A stretch of DNA of 44,678 bases from Micrococcus lylae NBRC 15355 (lineage in GTDB: Bacteria > Actinomycetota > Actinomycetes > Actinomycetales > Micrococcaceae), in contig NZ_BCSN01000020.1 in NCBI RefSeq assembly GCF_001570885.1, positions 1 through 44,678 of the forward strand. Reading direction: 5' to 3'. Each line of letters begins with the position of its first letter. Positions within the stretch are counted from its first letter, which is position 1. A program made the position numbers and the translations under genes. The notes under the pieces were generated by a model. It searched no databases. It was not told where the DNA came from and worked only from the letters and a program-made list of their open reading frames with translations. Positions 1 through 7,693 of this stretch are shown here, piece by piece.

Positions 1-26
1 GGCCCACCTCCTGGAGGAGGTGGGCC
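1..26. terminator. Perfect hairpin at window edge
   Basis: Eleven bases at 1-11 pair perfectly with 16-26 around a TGGA loop. It lies downstream of the minus-strand DUF2079 gene and probably ends transcription from one or both sides. No T-run follows, as is usual in such G+C-rich genomes. Confidence 0.6.
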
Positions 27-123
27 ACCGCCGTCGTGGTCCAGGAGGGGCACCGCGGGGCGGGGCTGCGCCACGGACGTCACCCGGCCACCGGGCCTGC
101 GGCGCACGGCGGGCGCCGCTGGC

Positions 124-1626
124 TCAGCGCTCCAGGTAGTCCGGGCAGACCGGGCTGACAGGGGCGCCCTTCTTCTCGAGGACGACCACGTCCCGCTCGT
201 GCCAGACTTCGCTGAAGCCCAGGCGCTCGGCGCGTTCGAGGGCCTGGTCCGGGGTGAGCGGGTCCCAGCCGCCGAGCTCCTCGACCTTGGTGTCCACGAT
301 CATCCAGGTGGACAGCTCGTCGCCGATGTCCCCGTGCAGGCCCACATAGGTGCGGGTGGTCAGGTGGGGGACGGCGTTGTCGGCCGCCTCCACGCAGACG
401 CCGTCCGGGATGAGGGAGACGGCGTGGGCGAGGTCCTGGCCGTGCTGGCGCAGGTGCAGCTCGCCGGTGAGCGTGCGGTGGAACGGGAACACCTGGGGGA
501 AGAAGGCGGTGCCGACCAGTCCGGAGGCCAGCAGGACCGAGGCCACTGCCGTGGGGAGTCTCGAGACCTTGGGCCAGCGCAGGCCGAGGCGGGCGGCGAC
601 CTCGATCGCGGCCATCAGCAGGATCGGTGCGAGGATCGCGTCGTACTGGTAGACGGGGGACCAGACGTTGAGGCGGTCGTTGAACAGGCGGGAGCAGATG
701 ATCGGCAGCGCCATGAGCGTCACCGGGCTGAGCAGCGGCAGCAGGAGCAGCGGCACGAAGTGCAGCAGCCACAGGGCGACCTTCAGCGGGTGGTCGAACA
801 GCACGGCGACGGCGTTCCAGGGCTGGGTGAGCAGGAACGTCAGCGAGCTGCCCATGTCCGGGCCGAGGGCCGTGAACTGCCAGTATCCGAACGCGCCGCT
901 GGGGGAGAAGTGCGGGATCACCACCGAGGTGGCGAACCAGTAGCCGACCAGGCCGGACACGAAGGTGACGAGCGCCGGCCACCAGTGGCGGCGGATCGCC
1001 ATCACCAGGGCGATCGCCACCAGGGTGATGCCCATGTCCTCGCGGACGGACAGGAGGCTGACGGCCAGCGCCGTGGCGAGCCAGGCCCGGTGACCGTCCA
1101 GGGCCCAGATGAGCCACGCCATGATCGGCACACCGAGGGTGATCTCGTGGAAGTCCCAGTTCACCATCGCCTGGAACGGCCACCACAGCAGCAGGGCCGC
1201 GGAGGCGATCATCGCGGTGACGTGACCGGTGCGGCGGCGGGTGAACAGGTAGACCGGGATCGCGGAGACGGCCAGGCACAGGGCCATCACGATGCCGAGC
1301 ATCCGCGGGTCGTCCCAGATCCAGTAGAACGGCGCGAGCAGCGCGAGGATCGGGTGGAAGTGGTCACCGAGCAGGTTGAAGTCCACGCCCTTGACCGGGA
1401 CGATCGGCGCCTTGAACATCGCGTACTGGCGGACGGCCTGGTCGAAGATGCCGAGGTCGTAGCCCTTCGCCTCGTAGGCGGCGAAGCGCAGGAACGAGTG
1501 CGTGACGTACAGTGCCGCGAAGGCCGCCATGAGCAGGCCGAGCTGGATCCACTGGCCGCGGGACACCGTCACCGCGGGAACGGGGGAGTGCGGGGCCGTC
1601 AGCGCGGCTCTCAGGCGGGAACGCAA
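124..1626 (-). CDS. DUF2079 family integral membrane protein
   Basis: This is a polytopic membrane protein of about 500 residues matching the actinobacterial DUF2079 family. The family hallmarks are an early stretch reading YDLGIFDQ, then HFHP, and a WDFHEI motif followed by VREDMG. About ten hydrophobic segments alternate with short charged loops, and the C-terminal part is a soluble, probably external, domain. The biochemical role of the family is not established; the fold resembles GT-C type glycosyltransferases, so a role in envelope glycan transfer is only a guess. The start is uncertain. An upstream reading frame runs into the tRNA-Arg gene, so I chose the TTG at 1626, which is preceded by GAGGAG; a GTG at 1653 is the alternative. 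A perfect hairpin at 1-26 follows the gene. Confidence 0.8.
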   Translation of the reverse strand: MRSRLRAALTAPHSPVPAVTVSRGQWIQLGLLMAAFAALYVTHSFLRFAAYEAKGYDLGIFDQAVRQYAMFKAPIVPVKGVDFNLLGDHFHPILALLAPFYWIWDDPRMLGIVMALCLAVSAIPVYLFTRRRTGHVTAMIASAALLLWWPFQAMVNWDFHEITLGVPIMAWLIWALDGHRAWLATALAVSLLSVREDMGITLVAIALVMAIRRHWWPALVTFVSGLVGYWFATSVVIPHFSPSGAFGYWQFTALGPDMGSSLTFLLTQPWNAVAVLFDHPLKVALWLLHFVPLLLLPLLSPVTLMALPIICSRLFNDRLNVWSPVYQYDAILAPILLMAAIEVAARLGLRWPKVSRLPTAVASVLLASGLVGTAFFPQVFPFHRTLTGELHLRQHGQDLAHAVSLIPDGVCVEAADNAVPHLTTRTYVGLHGDIGDELSTWMIVDTKVEELGGWDPLTPDQALERAERLGFSEVWHERDVVVLEKKGAPVSPVCPDYLER

Positions 1627-1659
1627 GGGACTCCTCAGGGGTCGGCCGTGCACGGGAAG

Positions 1660-1733
1660 CGCCCCAGGAGGGATTCGAACCCCCGACCGGCGGATTAGAA
1701 GGCCGCTGCTCTGTCCGGCTGAGCTACTGGGGC
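1660..1733 (-). tRNA. tRNA-Arg(UCU)
   Basis: The minus strand folds into a standard cloverleaf. The acceptor GCCCCAG pairs with CTGGGGC, the D-arm stem is GCTC/GAGC, the anticodon loop is CTTCTAA giving UCU, and the T-arm carries TTCGAAT. The closing pair of the anticodon stem (31-39) is a C-U mismatch. CCA is not encoded. A TAGACT -10 hexamer lies at 1746-1751 on the same strand. The tRNA would read AGA, a codon that is extremely rare at this base composition. Confidence 0.92.
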
Positions 1734-1745
1734 TGGGCATCGGCC

Positions 1746-1751
1746 AGTCTA
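1746..1751 (-). promoter_or_regulatory. -10 hexamer TAGACT for tRNA-Arg
   Basis: TAGACT on the minus strand ends 12 nt before the tRNA 5' end, so transcription would start about 6 nt before the mature tRNA. I see no clear -35 element. Between here and the SSB start at 1934 there is no further gene. Confidence 0.5.
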
Positions 1752-1933
1752 CTGCTCCGCCGGGGCACGCCGCGGCGGCGTCCGCGGGTCCCTCCTGTCC
1801 TGCACAGCCGACCGGACCGGCTCAGCCGTCCACAGAAGCGGGGTGAGCCCTGGCGCCACGGCAGACGTGCCGCGTGGACTGGTCCCAGCGGCCGGCCATC
1901 CGGGCCGGTCCACCACCGGAAAGGGATCCGCAC

Positions 1934-2539
1934 ATGCAGGACACCATCACCCTCCGCGGCCGCATCGCCACCGACCCGGCCGAGCGCACCACACCGAACG
2001 GCGTCACCGTCGTCAACTTCCGCATGGCCACCACCGAGCGGCGCTTCGACCGCGCGGCCGGCCACTGGGCGGACGCCCACACCAACTGGTACAACGTGGC
2101 CGTCTTCGGGCGGCAGGCCACCAACGTGCTGCAGTCCACGAAGAAGGGCAACCCGCTCGTGGTGGTCGGACGCCAGCGCATCCGGGACTGGTCCACCGAG
2201 GAACGCTCCGGCACCTCGGTGGACATCGTGGCGGACGCCGTCGGGCTGGACCTGAACTTCGGCACCTGCGCCTACAACAAGACGGTCTCCGCACACCAGG
2301 CCGACCAGGACTTCCAGGTACGCACCGGGCAGCCGGGGGAACCGCAGGAGGTCGACGAGGCCGATGTGCCCGAGGGGCATCGTGTGGACCCGGACACCGG
2401 CGAGCTGGCCCGTGTGGGCGAGTCGCTGGCGGACCCGTGGTCCGCAGAGGTGCCCGGCGACGCCGGGGGTGAGGAGGCCGAGGAGGAGTTCGAGGAGGCC
2501 GCCGCCGAGGCGTCTGAGCGCACCCCGAGCTGGGCGTGA
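1934..2539 (+). CDS. Single-stranded DNA-binding protein paralogue
   Basis: The protein (201 residues) begins with an OB-fold of the bacterial SSB type: ITLRGRIATDPAERTTPNGVTVVNFRMA, then WYNVAVFGRQATNVLQS, then a GRQRIRDW strand, within about residues 1-115. The C-terminal half is acidic and disordered but ends in TPSWA. It therefore lacks the DDDIPF-like tip with which replicative SSBs recruit partner proteins. This and the position next to ettA match the second SSB of mycobacteria (Rv2478c next to Rv2477c), not the housekeeping SSB usually found by rpsF and rplI. A role in recombination, competence or stress is likely but unproven. The ATG has a GGAAAGGG ribosome site 8 nt upstream. Confidence 0.87.
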   Translation: MQDTITLRGRIATDPAERTTPNGVTVVNFRMATTERRFDRAAGHWADAHTNWYNVAVFGRQATNVLQSTKKGNPLVVVGRQRIRDWSTEERSGTSVDIVADAVGLDLNFGTCAYNKTVSAHQADQDFQVRTGQPGEPQEVDEADVPEGHRVDPDTGELARVGESLADPWSAEVPGDAGGEEAEEEFEEAAAEASERTPSWA

Positions 2540-2595
2540 GTCTCGTCTCTCGGGCGAAGGTGGCCGTCGAGGCGAGGTTTTCGGCGGCCACCGAC

Positions 2596-2601
2596 TAGCC
2601 T
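2596..2601 (+). promoter_or_regulatory. -10 hexamer TAGCCT, probably leaderless ettA start
   Basis: TAGCCT is followed by exactly 7 nt and then the ettA ATG. No good ribosome site exists at that ATG, so transcription probably starts at or within a base or two of the A of ATG. Confidence 0.5.
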
Positions 2602-2608
2602 GGTGAGC

Positions 2609-4291
2609 ATGGCGGAATTCATCTACACCATGGTCAAGGCCCGCAAGAAGGTGGGCGACAAGCTGATCCTGGACGACGTGACGATGTCGTTCTTCCCCGG
2701 CGCCAAGATCGGCATGGTCGGTCCCAACGGCGCGGGCAAGTCCACGATCCTGAAGATCATGGCCGGCCTGGACGAGCCCTCGAACGGCGACGCCCGGCTG
2801 AGCGCGGGCTACAGCGTCGGCATCCTCATGCAGGAGCCCGAGCTGGACGAGGACAAGACGGTGCTCGAGAACGTCCAGGAGGGCGTGGGGGAGATCTACC
2901 GCAAGATCCAGCGCTACAACGAGATCTCCGACGAGATGGCGAACCCGGACGCGGACTTCGACGCCCTCATGGAGGAGATGGGCTCGCTGCAGACCGAGAT
3001 CGACGCCGCCGACGCCTGGGACCTGGACTCCCAGCTCGAGCAGGCCATGGACGCGCTGCGCTGCCCGCCGGGCGACTTCCCGGTGACCCACCTCTCCGGC
3101 GGCGAGAAGCGCCGCGTGGCGCTGTGCAAGCTGCTGCTGGAGAAGCCGGACCTCCTGCTGCTCGATGAGCCCACCAACCACCTGGACGCCGAGTCCGTGC
3201 TCTGGCTGGAGCAGCACCTGGCCTCCTACCCGGGCGCCGTCGTGGCCGTGACCCACGACCGCTACTTCCTGGACCACGTGGCCGGGTGGATCTGCGAGGT
3301 CGACCGCGGCCGCCTCTACCCGTACGAGGGCAACTACTCCACCTACCTCGAGACCAAGCAGAAGCGCCTGGAGATCCAGGGCAAGAAGGACGCGAAGCTC
3401 GCCAAGCGCCTCGCCGAGGAGCTGGACTGGGTCCGCTCCAACACCAAGGGCCGCCAGGCCAAGTCGAAGGCCCGCCTGGCCCGCTACGAGGAGATGGCCG
3501 CCGAGGCCGAGAAGACCCGCAAGCTGGACTTCGAGGAGATCCAGATTCCGCCGGGCCCGCGCCTGGGCAACGTCGTCATCGAGGCCACCGACCTGAAGAA
3601 GGGCTTCGACGACCGCGTGCTCATCGACGGCCTGTCCTTCTCGCTGCCCCGCAACGGCATCGTCGGCGTGATCGGTCCGAACGGCGTCGGCAAGACCACC
3701 CTGTTCAAGACCATCGTCGGCCTCGAGCCGCTCGACGGCGGCGAACTGAAGATCGGCGAGTCCGTGAAGATCTCGTACGTGGACCAGACCCGTGCCAACA
3801 TCGACCCGGAGAAGTCGCTGTGGGAGGTCGTCTCGGACGGCCTGGACTACATCAAGGTCGGCAACGTCGAGATGCCCTCGCGCGCCTACGTGTCCGCGTT
3901 CGGCTTCAAGGGCCCGGACCAGCAGAAGAAGGCCGGCGTGCTCTCCGGCGGTGAGCGCAACCGCCTGAACCTGGCCCTGACCCTCAAGGAGGGCGGCAAC
4001 CTGCTGCTCCTCGACGAGCCCACCAACGACCTCGACGTGGAGACCCTGACCTCCCTCGAGAACGCGCTGCTCGAGTTCCCGGGCTGTGCCGTGGTCGTCT
4101 CCCACGACCGCTGGTTCCTGGACCGCGTGGCCACCCACATGCTGGCCTACGAGGGCACCGAGGAGAACCCGGCCAACTGGTACTGGTACGAGGGCAACTT
4201 CGAGTCCTACGAGAAGAACAAGGTGGAGCGCCTCGGCCCCGAGGCCGCCCGCCCGCACCGCGTCACCCACCGCAAGCTCACCCGCGACTGA
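2609..4291 (+). CDS. ettA: Energy-dependent translational throttle protein EttA (ABC-F)
   Basis: This is a soluble ABC-F ATPase of 560 residues, the usual length for EttA. The first ATPase domain has Walker A GPNGAGKST (residues 38-46), the signature LSGGEKRR and Walker B LLLLDEPTNHLD. The second has GPNGVGKTT, LSGGERNR and LLLLDEPTNDLD. Both catalytic glutamates are present. Between the domains lies a basic helical linker (around KQKRLEIQGKKDAKLAKR) corresponding to the tRNA-contacting motif. EttA binds the ribosomal E site and gates the first elongation cycle according to the ATP/ADP ratio. The ATG at 2609 gives the canonical start MAEFIYTM; a GTG six bases upstream is less likely. The gene is monocistronic and ends before a strong bidirectional hairpin shared with tesB. 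Confidence 0.95.
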   Translation: MAEFIYTMVKARKKVGDKLILDDVTMSFFPGAKIGMVGPNGAGKSTILKIMAGLDEPSNGDARLSAGYSVGILMQEPELDEDKTVLENVQEGVGEIYRKIQRYNEISDEMANPDADFDALMEEMGSLQTEIDAADAWDLDSQLEQAMDALRCPPGDFPVTHLSGGEKRRVALCKLLLEKPDLLLLDEPTNHLDAESVLWLEQHLASYPGAVVAVTHDRYFLDHVAGWICEVDRGRLYPYEGNYSTYLETKQKRLEIQGKKDAKLAKRLAEELDWVRSNTKGRQAKSKARLARYEEMAAEAEKTRKLDFEEIQIPPGPRLGNVVIEATDLKKGFDDRVLIDGLSFSLPRNGIVGVIGPNGVGKTTLFKTIVGLEPLDGGELKIGESVKISYVDQTRANIDPEKSLWEVVSDGLDYIKVGNVEMPSRAYVSAFGFKGPDQQKKAGVLSGGERNRLNLALTLKEGGNLLLLDEPTNDLDVETLTSLENALLEFPGCAVVVSHDRWFLDRVATHMLAYEGTEENPANWYWYEGNFESYEKNKVERLGPEAARPHRVTHRKLTRD

Positions 4292-4308
4292 CCGCGTCCG
4301 AGCCTGCC

Positions 4309-4350
4309 CCGCGGCCCGCCGTGCGAGCACTCCTCGACGGCGGGCCGCGG
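4309..4350. terminator. Bidirectional terminator between ettA and tesB
   Basis: CCGCGGCCCGCCGT at 4309-4322 pairs perfectly with 4337-4350, with an inner CGAG/CTCG helix. It sits between two convergent genes ending at 4291 and 4410 and can serve both. Confidence 0.75.
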
Positions 4351-4409
4351 TCGGTGCCGGCCGAGCCGGCGGACACCCGTGCTGCCGATCAGGCTTTTCG
4401 TGCCGCCGA

Positions 4410-5462
4410 TCAGCCCTTTCGACGCGGGCGCCGCATCACCGTCTTCATCGCCAGGGTCTGCAGCGCACCCTGGACCTTGGCGGTCACCGCATCGGACCCC
4501 TGCGGCAGGCGGAGCATGCCCTCCTGCGCGACCGTGGCCACCAGCTCCCCGTCTCGGGTGAAGACGTGTCCCTGGCCGAGGCCGCGCGAGCCCTGGGCGG
4601 ACGGGCTGGACTGGACGTAGAGCAGCCACTCGTCGACGCGGGCCGGACGATGGAACCACATGGAGTGGTCCAGGGAGGCCACGGACATCTTCGGCTGGGT
4701 CCAGGCGAGGCCGTGTTGGCGCAGGATGGGCTCCAGGAGCGTGTAGTCGGAGGCGTAGGCGAGCGCCGCGCGGTGCAGGTTCGGGTCGTCGGCCAGCCGG
4801 GTGAAGGTCCGCATCCAGACCATGTTCGTGTTCGTACGCTCGGCGGCGGGACTCACGTAGACGGCCGGGGCCACGTGGCGGATGTCGAAGGGCCGGGCCC
4901 AGGCCCACTCCTGGGCGATGGGGTGGCGGATGTCGCCGAGCAGGTCCGCAGTGGTGGGCAGCTCCTCCGGGGCGGGCACGCCCTCCGGCATGGTCGCCTG
5001 GTGGTCGACGCCGTCTGCCGGCGCCTGGAAGGAACAGGTGAGAGTGAGGATGGCCTTCTCGTCCTGGCTGGCGAGCACGCGGCGGACCGAGAAGGAGCGG
5101 CCGTCGCGGACCCGCTCCACGGTGAAGGTGATGGGCTTCAAGGCGTCGCCCGGGCGCACGAAGTAGCCGTGCAGCGAATGCGCGTCCCGGCCGGGTTCCA
5201 CCGTCCGCGCGGCGGCGGCGAGGCACTGGCTGAGCACCTGGCCGCCGAACACGCGACCATGGGCCTGTTCTGGAGTGATGCCGGTGAAGCGAGCGTCGCC
5301 GGTGAGCGGATGGGCAGCGGCCTCCTCCAGCTCCAGCAGGCCCCGGAGCATGGCGGTGGGATCGGCCGGAGCGGTGTCCGGACGCACCAGGCCGTGGCGC
5401 AGGGGGCGCCGGGCCGGCGAGCCCTGGTTGCCCTCGTGTTCGGGCTCCGGTCCTTGTCTCAT
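4410..5462 (-). CDS. tesB: Acyl-CoA thioesterase II (TesB family)
   Basis: The product (350 residues) is a double hot-dog acyl-CoA thioesterase, hydrolysing acyl-CoA to free acid and CoA in the cytosol. Family motifs are clear: RFTGITPEQAHGRVFGGQVLSQ at residues 58-79, HSLHGYFVRPGD near 95-105, and SLDHSMWFHRP near 263-273, whose Asp265 corresponds to the E. coli catalytic Asp. The catalytic Gln is in VAQEG (Gln313). It is about 60 residues longer than E. coli TesB, through an N-terminal extension rich in Pro, Arg and Gly. The ATG at 5462 is chosen because GAGGAGGAGG lies 5 nt upstream; an internal Met38 would give a more standard length. It is divergent from the next gene. Confidence 0.9.
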   Translation of the reverse strand: MRQGPEPEHEGNQGSPARRPLRHGLVRPDTAPADPTAMLRGLLELEEAAAHPLTGDARFTGITPEQAHGRVFGGQVLSQCLAAAARTVEPGRDAHSLHGYFVRPGDALKPITFTVERVRDGRSFSVRRVLASQDEKAILTLTCSFQAPADGVDHQATMPEGVPAPEELPTTADLLGDIRHPIAQEWAWARPFDIRHVAPAVYVSPAAERTNTNMVWMRTFTRLADDPNLHRAALAYASDYTLLEPILRQHGLAWTQPKMSVASLDHSMWFHRPARVDEWLLYVQSSPSAQGSRGLGQGHVFTRDGELVATVAQEGMLRLPQGSDAVTAKVQGALQTLAMKTVMRRPRRKG

Positions 5463-5548
5463 GCGTCCTCCTCCTCGGCGCGGTACGGTACCAGCGGTAC
5501 TGCTCGGCTGCGGCGCGTGGCGGGCCCCGGAAGCCGGAGCCGCCCTGC

Positions 5549-5554
5549 GACAAT
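5549..5554 (+). promoter_or_regulatory. -10 hexamer GACAAT, probably leaderless start
   Basis: GACAAT lies exactly 7 nt before the ATG at 5562, with no ribosome site between. Geometry is the same as at ettA, the OsmC-globin gene and the VKOR gene. Confidence 0.45.
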
Positions 5555-5561
5555 GACCAGT

Positions 5562-6305
5562 ATGACTGAGCAGCGCCGCCCCGGAGCCGGATCCGAGACC
5601 CATGCAGACCCGTCCCGCCTGACCCTCACTTCGGATGCGGCGGTCGCGGACCTGGAGCAGTTCGCCACACGTGCGAAGAAGGTCTCGGACACCGGCATGC
5701 GCCTGCAGCTGATCGGCCCGGCCGCGGAGGGGAAGGACGCCGTCCTCGCCCAGTGGGTGAACGTCATGGCACCGCGTGGACTCGGCGACGAGGTGCCCAC
5801 GATCCTCGGCCTGCGCACCGTCCCGGTCGCCTCCGCCGAGCACGCCGATGACCTGGACGCGACCGTGCCGTTGGCCGCGGTCCTCGAGCGCACCGCGCGG
5901 ATGAAGGACTCGGGGCCGGCCGGCGGCGTGGACCGTACCTTCAGCGTCCCGCCGTCCCGGGAGAACCAGCCGTGGACTGCCCTGACGCCGCCGCGCGCGG
6001 GCTGGACCCAGGTCGCCGAGGTCGCCCACAAGGACCTCATCATGGTGGCCAAGGACGGCATCACGGCCATCCGACAGGCCCTGCCGACCAACCCCGGGGA
6101 CGCCGTGGTCCAGCGTCTGCGCGCAGCCGTCTGGGGCCAGATGCTGGGCGAACCGGCCGTTGTCCCCTCCGGATGCGCCTTCGCAGCATTCGCCCTCGGC
6201 TTCCTCCCGCCGGAGGGCCGCGCCCGCGTCCTGCAGTCGGGGCCGTGGACGCGCATCGACACCACCGGCGGCTTCGTCCTCCACAGGCCCGCGGTCGCCC
6301 TCTGA
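5562..6305 (+). CDS. Conserved hypothetical protein, function unknown
   Basis: I do not recognise a named family in this 247-residue soluble protein. It has no signal peptide or membrane segment. The N-terminal 25 residues are polar and likely disordered. The body has alternating helices and strands, including the segments DLEQFATRAKKVSDTGMRLQLIG and EVAHKDLIMVAKDGITAIRQ, and a Gly/Pro-rich C-terminus ending FLPPEGRARVLQSGPWTRI. Codon use is like that of its neighbours, so it is probably a real core or clade-specific gene. The ATG at 5562 is preferred over one at 5553 because a -10 hexamer lies 7 nt upstream. It is divergent from tesB and convergent with the OsmC-globin gene. Confidence 0.7.
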   Translation: MTEQRRPGAGSETHADPSRLTLTSDAAVADLEQFATRAKKVSDTGMRLQLIGPAAEGKDAVLAQWVNVMAPRGLGDEVPTILGLRTVPVASAEHADDLDATVPLAAVLERTARMKDSGPAGGVDRTFSVPPSRENQPWTALTPPRAGWTQVAEVAHKDLIMVAKDGITAIRQALPTNPGDAVVQRLRAAVWGQMLGEPAVVPSGCAFAAFALGFLPPEGRARVLQSGPWTRIDTTGGFVLHRPAVAL

Positions 6306-6428
6306 CCCGCCGGCCGTGAGCCTCACCGCCGCCTCGCCGGACGCCTTCCGGCACTTCCCGACGACGGACCCCGCCCCGTCCACCCCGGTGGTGGGCCGGT
6401 GCCGCTCAGGCGGGGGGGGTCAGGCCGC

Positions 6429-7574
6429 TCAGGCGGAGTTGACCATGGAGTGCGCGGCGCGCTCGAGGTAGTCCCAGAGCTCGGCCTCCTGCAGCGGGGC
6501 CAGGTCCAGGGAGTCCACGGCGGTGCGCATGTGGCGCAGCCAGGCGTCTCGGGCGGCGAAGTCCACCTTGTAGGGCATGTGGCGCATGCGCAGCCGCGGG
6601 TGGCCGCGCTGCTCCGAGTAGGTGCGCGGGCCGCCCCAGTACTGCTCGAGGAACAGGCGCAGGCGCTCCTCGGCGCCCTCCCAGTCATCCTGCGGGTACA
6701 TCGGCGCCAGCAGCGGGTCTTGGCGGACGTTCTCATAGAACACCTTCGTCAGCTGTGCGAAGGTCTCGTGGCCGCCCACGGCCTCGAAGAAGCTGGTGGC
6801 CTGTCCGGGGGCCGCCGGCGCCGAGGCCGCCGCGGACGGGGTGGCGGCGCGGTCGGCGGTGGTCGGGGCGCCGGCAGCGGGGCGCATCGACGGCGGGAGC
6901 AGCTGCGGCGTGTCCCCGGAGCGCGCGGCGGGGCCCGCGTCCCGCGCGGCGACCTGCTCGGCGCCGGTGGGCAGGTCTTCCCGCATGACCGGCTCGACTT
7001 CGGTGGGCCGGTCCTTCATGCCGGTCACCTGGGACGGGCGGTTCGCCGGACGCGGACGGGCGACGGCGATCGGCGCGCCCAGGCGGGAGGAGAACTCCGG
7101 CAGGTGCGGCATCTGGCGTGGTGCCTGCGGGGCCAGCTCCACCGGGAAGTTCAGGGAGTTGGCGATGAAGCAGTCGCGGTGGGCCGGGGCGTGGAGGCCG
7201 TCGGCCTGCTCGCGCTGGGCCTCGTCCGCCAGCCACACCTCGGGGCGCAGCGTGGCAGCGGTCATCCGGCCTGCACCGGAGGAATCCACCTCCAGGGTGC
7301 CCTCCACCGCCACCGTCATGCCGGTGACGACCACACCGGCGGCGGTGGCGTGGTGCAGGTAGGACAGCGTGTGACACTGGGCCAGCGCGCCGAGCAGCAG
7401 CTGCTCCGGGTTCCATTGGGACTCGTCACCGTGGAACGCCCGGGCGGAGGAACCGGAGATCTCGCCCGGGCCGGCGGCCTGCAGCGTCACGTCACGTCGG
7501 TAGTCCCTGTACCCGGACGTGCCGGAGCCCTGGTTGCCGGTCCACTCTGCACGGAGGCTGAACTGGTGCTTCAT
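6429..7574 (-). CDS. OsmC domain fused to truncated haemoglobin trHbO
   Basis: One uninterrupted frame of 381 residues joins two redox modules. Residues 1-160 are an OsmC/Ohr-type domain with both conserved cysteines, Cys67 (ALAQCHTL) and Cys135 (HRDCFIANS), expected for thiol-dependent organic peroxide reduction. Residues 165-258 are an Ala/Pro-rich linker. Residues 259-381 are a group II truncated haemoglobin nearly identical in its core to mycobacterial GlbO. It keeps the B10 Tyr (FY280), CD1 Tyr293, proximal His332 (RMRHMPY) and G8 Trp345. In M. tuberculosis glbO is a separate gene of about 128 residues. The fusion suggests coupled handling of peroxide and haem-bound oxygen or NO, which is inference. 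The ATG at 7574 lies 7 nt after TAGGCT, so the mRNA is probably leaderless. pepN lies upstream on the same strand, separated by a terminator. Confidence 0.9.
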   Translation of the reverse strand: MKHQFSLRAEWTGNQGSGTSGYRDYRRDVTLQAAGPGEISGSSARAFHGDESQWNPEQLLLGALAQCHTLSYLHHATAAGVVVTGMTVAVEGTLEVDSSGAGRMTAATLRPEVWLADEAQREQADGLHAPAHRDCFIANSLNFPVELAPQAPRQMPHLPEFSSRLGAPIAVARPRPANRPSQVTGMKDRPTEVEPVMREDLPTGAEQVAARDAGPAARSGDTPQLLPPSMRPAAGAPTTADRAATPSAAASAPAAPGQATSFFEAVGGHETFAQLTKVFYENVRQDPLLAPMYPQDDWEGAEERLRLFLEQYWGGPRTYSEQRGHPRLRMRHMPYKVDFAARDAWLRHMRTAVDSLDLAPLQEAELWDYLERAAHSMVNSA

Positions 7575-7581
7575 GGCGTCC

Positions 7582-7587
7582 AGCCTA
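7582..7587 (-). promoter_or_regulatory. -10 hexamer TAGGCT, probably leaderless OsmC-globin start
   Basis: On the minus strand TAGGCT ends 7 nt before the ATG at 7574, with no purine-rich ribosome site in between. Confidence 0.55.
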
Positions 7588-7633
7588 GTGGCGGTGAACC
7601 GGCAGCAGAGCCGGTGCACGGACACAGAGGCCA

Positions 7634-7665
7634 GCGGCCCGGCACGATCGCTTCTGCCGGGCCGC
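7634..7665 (-). terminator. Terminator hairpin downstream of pepN
   Basis: GCGGCCCGGCA at 7634-7644 pairs perfectly with 7655-7665 across a 10-nt loop. It lies 29 nt after the pepN stop, before the OsmC-globin promoter. Confidence 0.65.
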
Positions 7666-7693
7666 ATCGTCCTTCAGACGACGGCCATCCGCC

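Noticed and set aside
1627-1740. N-terminal extension of the DUF2079 protein through the tRNA-Arg gene
   Set aside because: The frame is open by chance through the tRNA; the tRNA cloverleaf is unambiguous and the translated segment is not protein-like.
1724-4330. Very long open frame on the minus strand opposite the SSB and ettA genes
   Set aside because: Its translation is Gly/Val/Leu/His-rich low complexity, the mirror of G/C-ending codons in real genes on the plus strand. Similar antisense frames lie opposite ileS, rne and proB-proA.
6401-6436. Direct repeat GCCGCTCAGGCGG at the 3' end of the OsmC-globin gene
   Set aside because: A 13-bp duplication in very G+C-rich DNA; no flanking element and no effect on the reading frame.
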